From positions 1 through 64,000 of the forward strand of contig NZ_KB904748.1 in the NCBI RefSeq assembly GCF_000380185.1: a stretch of 64,000 nt of DNA, in the 5' to 3' direction. Shown here in pieces: positions 63,441-64,000 of the stretch. Position numbers and translations under genes: made by a program. The notes beneath the pieces were generated by a model. It was not told where the DNA came from. It was given only the letters and a program-made list of their open reading frames with translations, and made no database searches. Each line of letters begins with the position of its first letter. The stretch's first letter is position 1. This stretch comes from Thiofilum flexile DSM 14609 (GTDB taxonomy: Bacteria; Pseudomonadota; Gammaproteobacteria; Thiotrichales; Thiotrichaceae).

Positions 63441-64000
63441 ATGTCGACTGTGTTGGATCAGGATTATCTAGCCAAGCGCCAACTCAAACGCGGCACGGCC
63501 GGATGGCTATTATTAGCTGGGTTAGGCGTGTCTTATGTGATTTCTGGCGACTTTGCCGGGTGGAACTTTGGTATTGCCGAAGCGGGCTGGGGTGGTTTTG
63601 TCATTGCTGCTGTACTCATGGGCTTGATGTATCTCACCCTCGTATTATCACTGGCTGAAATGTCGGCAGCCATTCCCGCAGCAGGGGGCGGCTATAGCTT
63701 TGCCCGTCAGGCGATGGGGCCTGCTGGCGGCTTTCTGACCGGGCTTGCGGTATTGATTGAATATGTGCTGGCACCAGCGGCGATTGTGATCTTCATCGGG
63801 GCCGCCGTAGAGTCTCTGTTGGGTGTCAATGGGCCGGTAATCTATGCCTTATTTTATATCATTTTTATCGGCATTCACCTCGCTGGAGTGGGCGAAGCTT
63901 TAAAGGTTATGATGGTGATTAGCGCGTTGGCAGTACTCGCTATTTTGGGTACAGCAATAGCACTGTTGGGGGACTTTAATGCTGCTTTGCTATTTGATAT
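63441..64000 (+). CDS. eat: ethanolamine permease, N-terminal part (cut by window end)
   Basis: Starts MSTVLDQDYLAKRQLKRG and continues open to the window edge (about 186 residues). GVSYVISGDFAGWNFGIAEAG is a hallmark of the ethanolamine permease family within the APC superfamily. It has hydrophobic segments near residues 20-40, 45-70, 90-115, 125-145 and 150-175. AGAGG precedes the ATG. It completes the eutB-eutC-eat operon for ethanolamine uptake and breakdown. Confidence 0.93.
   Translation, partial: MSTVLDQDYLAKRQLKRGTAGWLLLAGLGVSYVISGDFAGWNFGIAEAGWGGFVIAAVLMGLMYLTLVLSLAEMSAAIPAAGGGYSFARQAMGPAGGFLTGLAVLIEYVLAPAAIVIFIGAAVESLLGVNGPVIYALFYIIFIGIHLAGVGEALKVMMVISALAVLAILGTAIALLGDFNAALLFD

Overview
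The window looks like chromosomal DNA of a gammaproteobacterium. Evidence is the dut-coaBC pair divergent from radC, aroA overlapping cmk, a DUF2058-mltA pair, gammaproteobacterial-type PepN, RecG and UvrA, and an eutR / eutBC / eat locus. The many TAXI-TRAP, DUF849 and Rpn-type genes and the moderate base composition would suit a Thiotrichales-like lineage (Thiothrix and relatives), but this is an impression without a database search. No rRNA, tRNA or CRISPR array was seen.

Layout. 1-1.2 kb: start of an ISAs1-type transposase and a three-gene operon of unknown function. 1.3-7.4 kb: a C-rich intergenic repeat, dut, coaBC, radC and a large LplT-Aas fusion for lysophospholipid recycling. 7.5-13.2 kb: a Cys-rich secreted protein, a Nudix-like protein, pepN, a YkgJ cysteine-cluster protein and a PHB-depolymerase-type esterase. 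13.3-15.8 kb: a two-gene unit in which a small helical protein and a 9-repeat TPR protein carry matching glycine-rich motifs, resembling bacterial amyloid signalling (BASS) pairs; this is the best candidate for an undescribed system. 16-18 kb: recG. 18.3-24.7 kb: a TAXI-TRAP importer with its UspA, convergent with a beta-keto-acid cleavage enzyme and a class III aminotransferase. 24.9-28.7 kb: a Kazal-like protein, then uvrA between two inverted copies of a hairpin element. 28.8-37.3 kb: a MocR regulator with candidate operators, a membrane hydrolase, a queC remnant, a rhomboid protease, a free-standing protease-propeptide-like lipoprotein, a subtilisin with a GlyGly-CTERM-like tail, an Rpn nuclease and LtrA. 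37.4-41.7 kb: a 1440-residue cadherin-repeat surface protein.

42-49.1 kb: mltA, DUF2058, sulfurtransferase, RNase T2 and a Uma2 gene, followed by a second Uma2 gene split by an IS200/IS605-type element that carries only tnpB. Both halves of the split gene can be read on either side of the element. 49.3-51.3 kb: a TPP riboswitch that points into the 3' end of an antisense thiamine-kinase-like gene, with thiB beyond it. 51.3-54.7 kb: a VapBC-type toxin-antitoxin pair and a TetR regulator divergent from a hydrolase and an oxidoreductase across a palindromic operator. 54.7-59.9 kb: aroA-cmk, a second copy of the C-rich repeat, threonine aldolase, a DJ-1/PfpI protein, a frameshifted murein endopeptidase and an LprI-like protein. 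60-64 kb: ethanolamine catabolism (AraC-type regulator, eutB, eutC and the start of the permease) without microcompartment genes in view.

Functional assignments come from motif recognition and remembered family sequences only. Starts were moved from the longest ORF where a ribosome binding site, a TTG/GTG first codon or family length argued for it.
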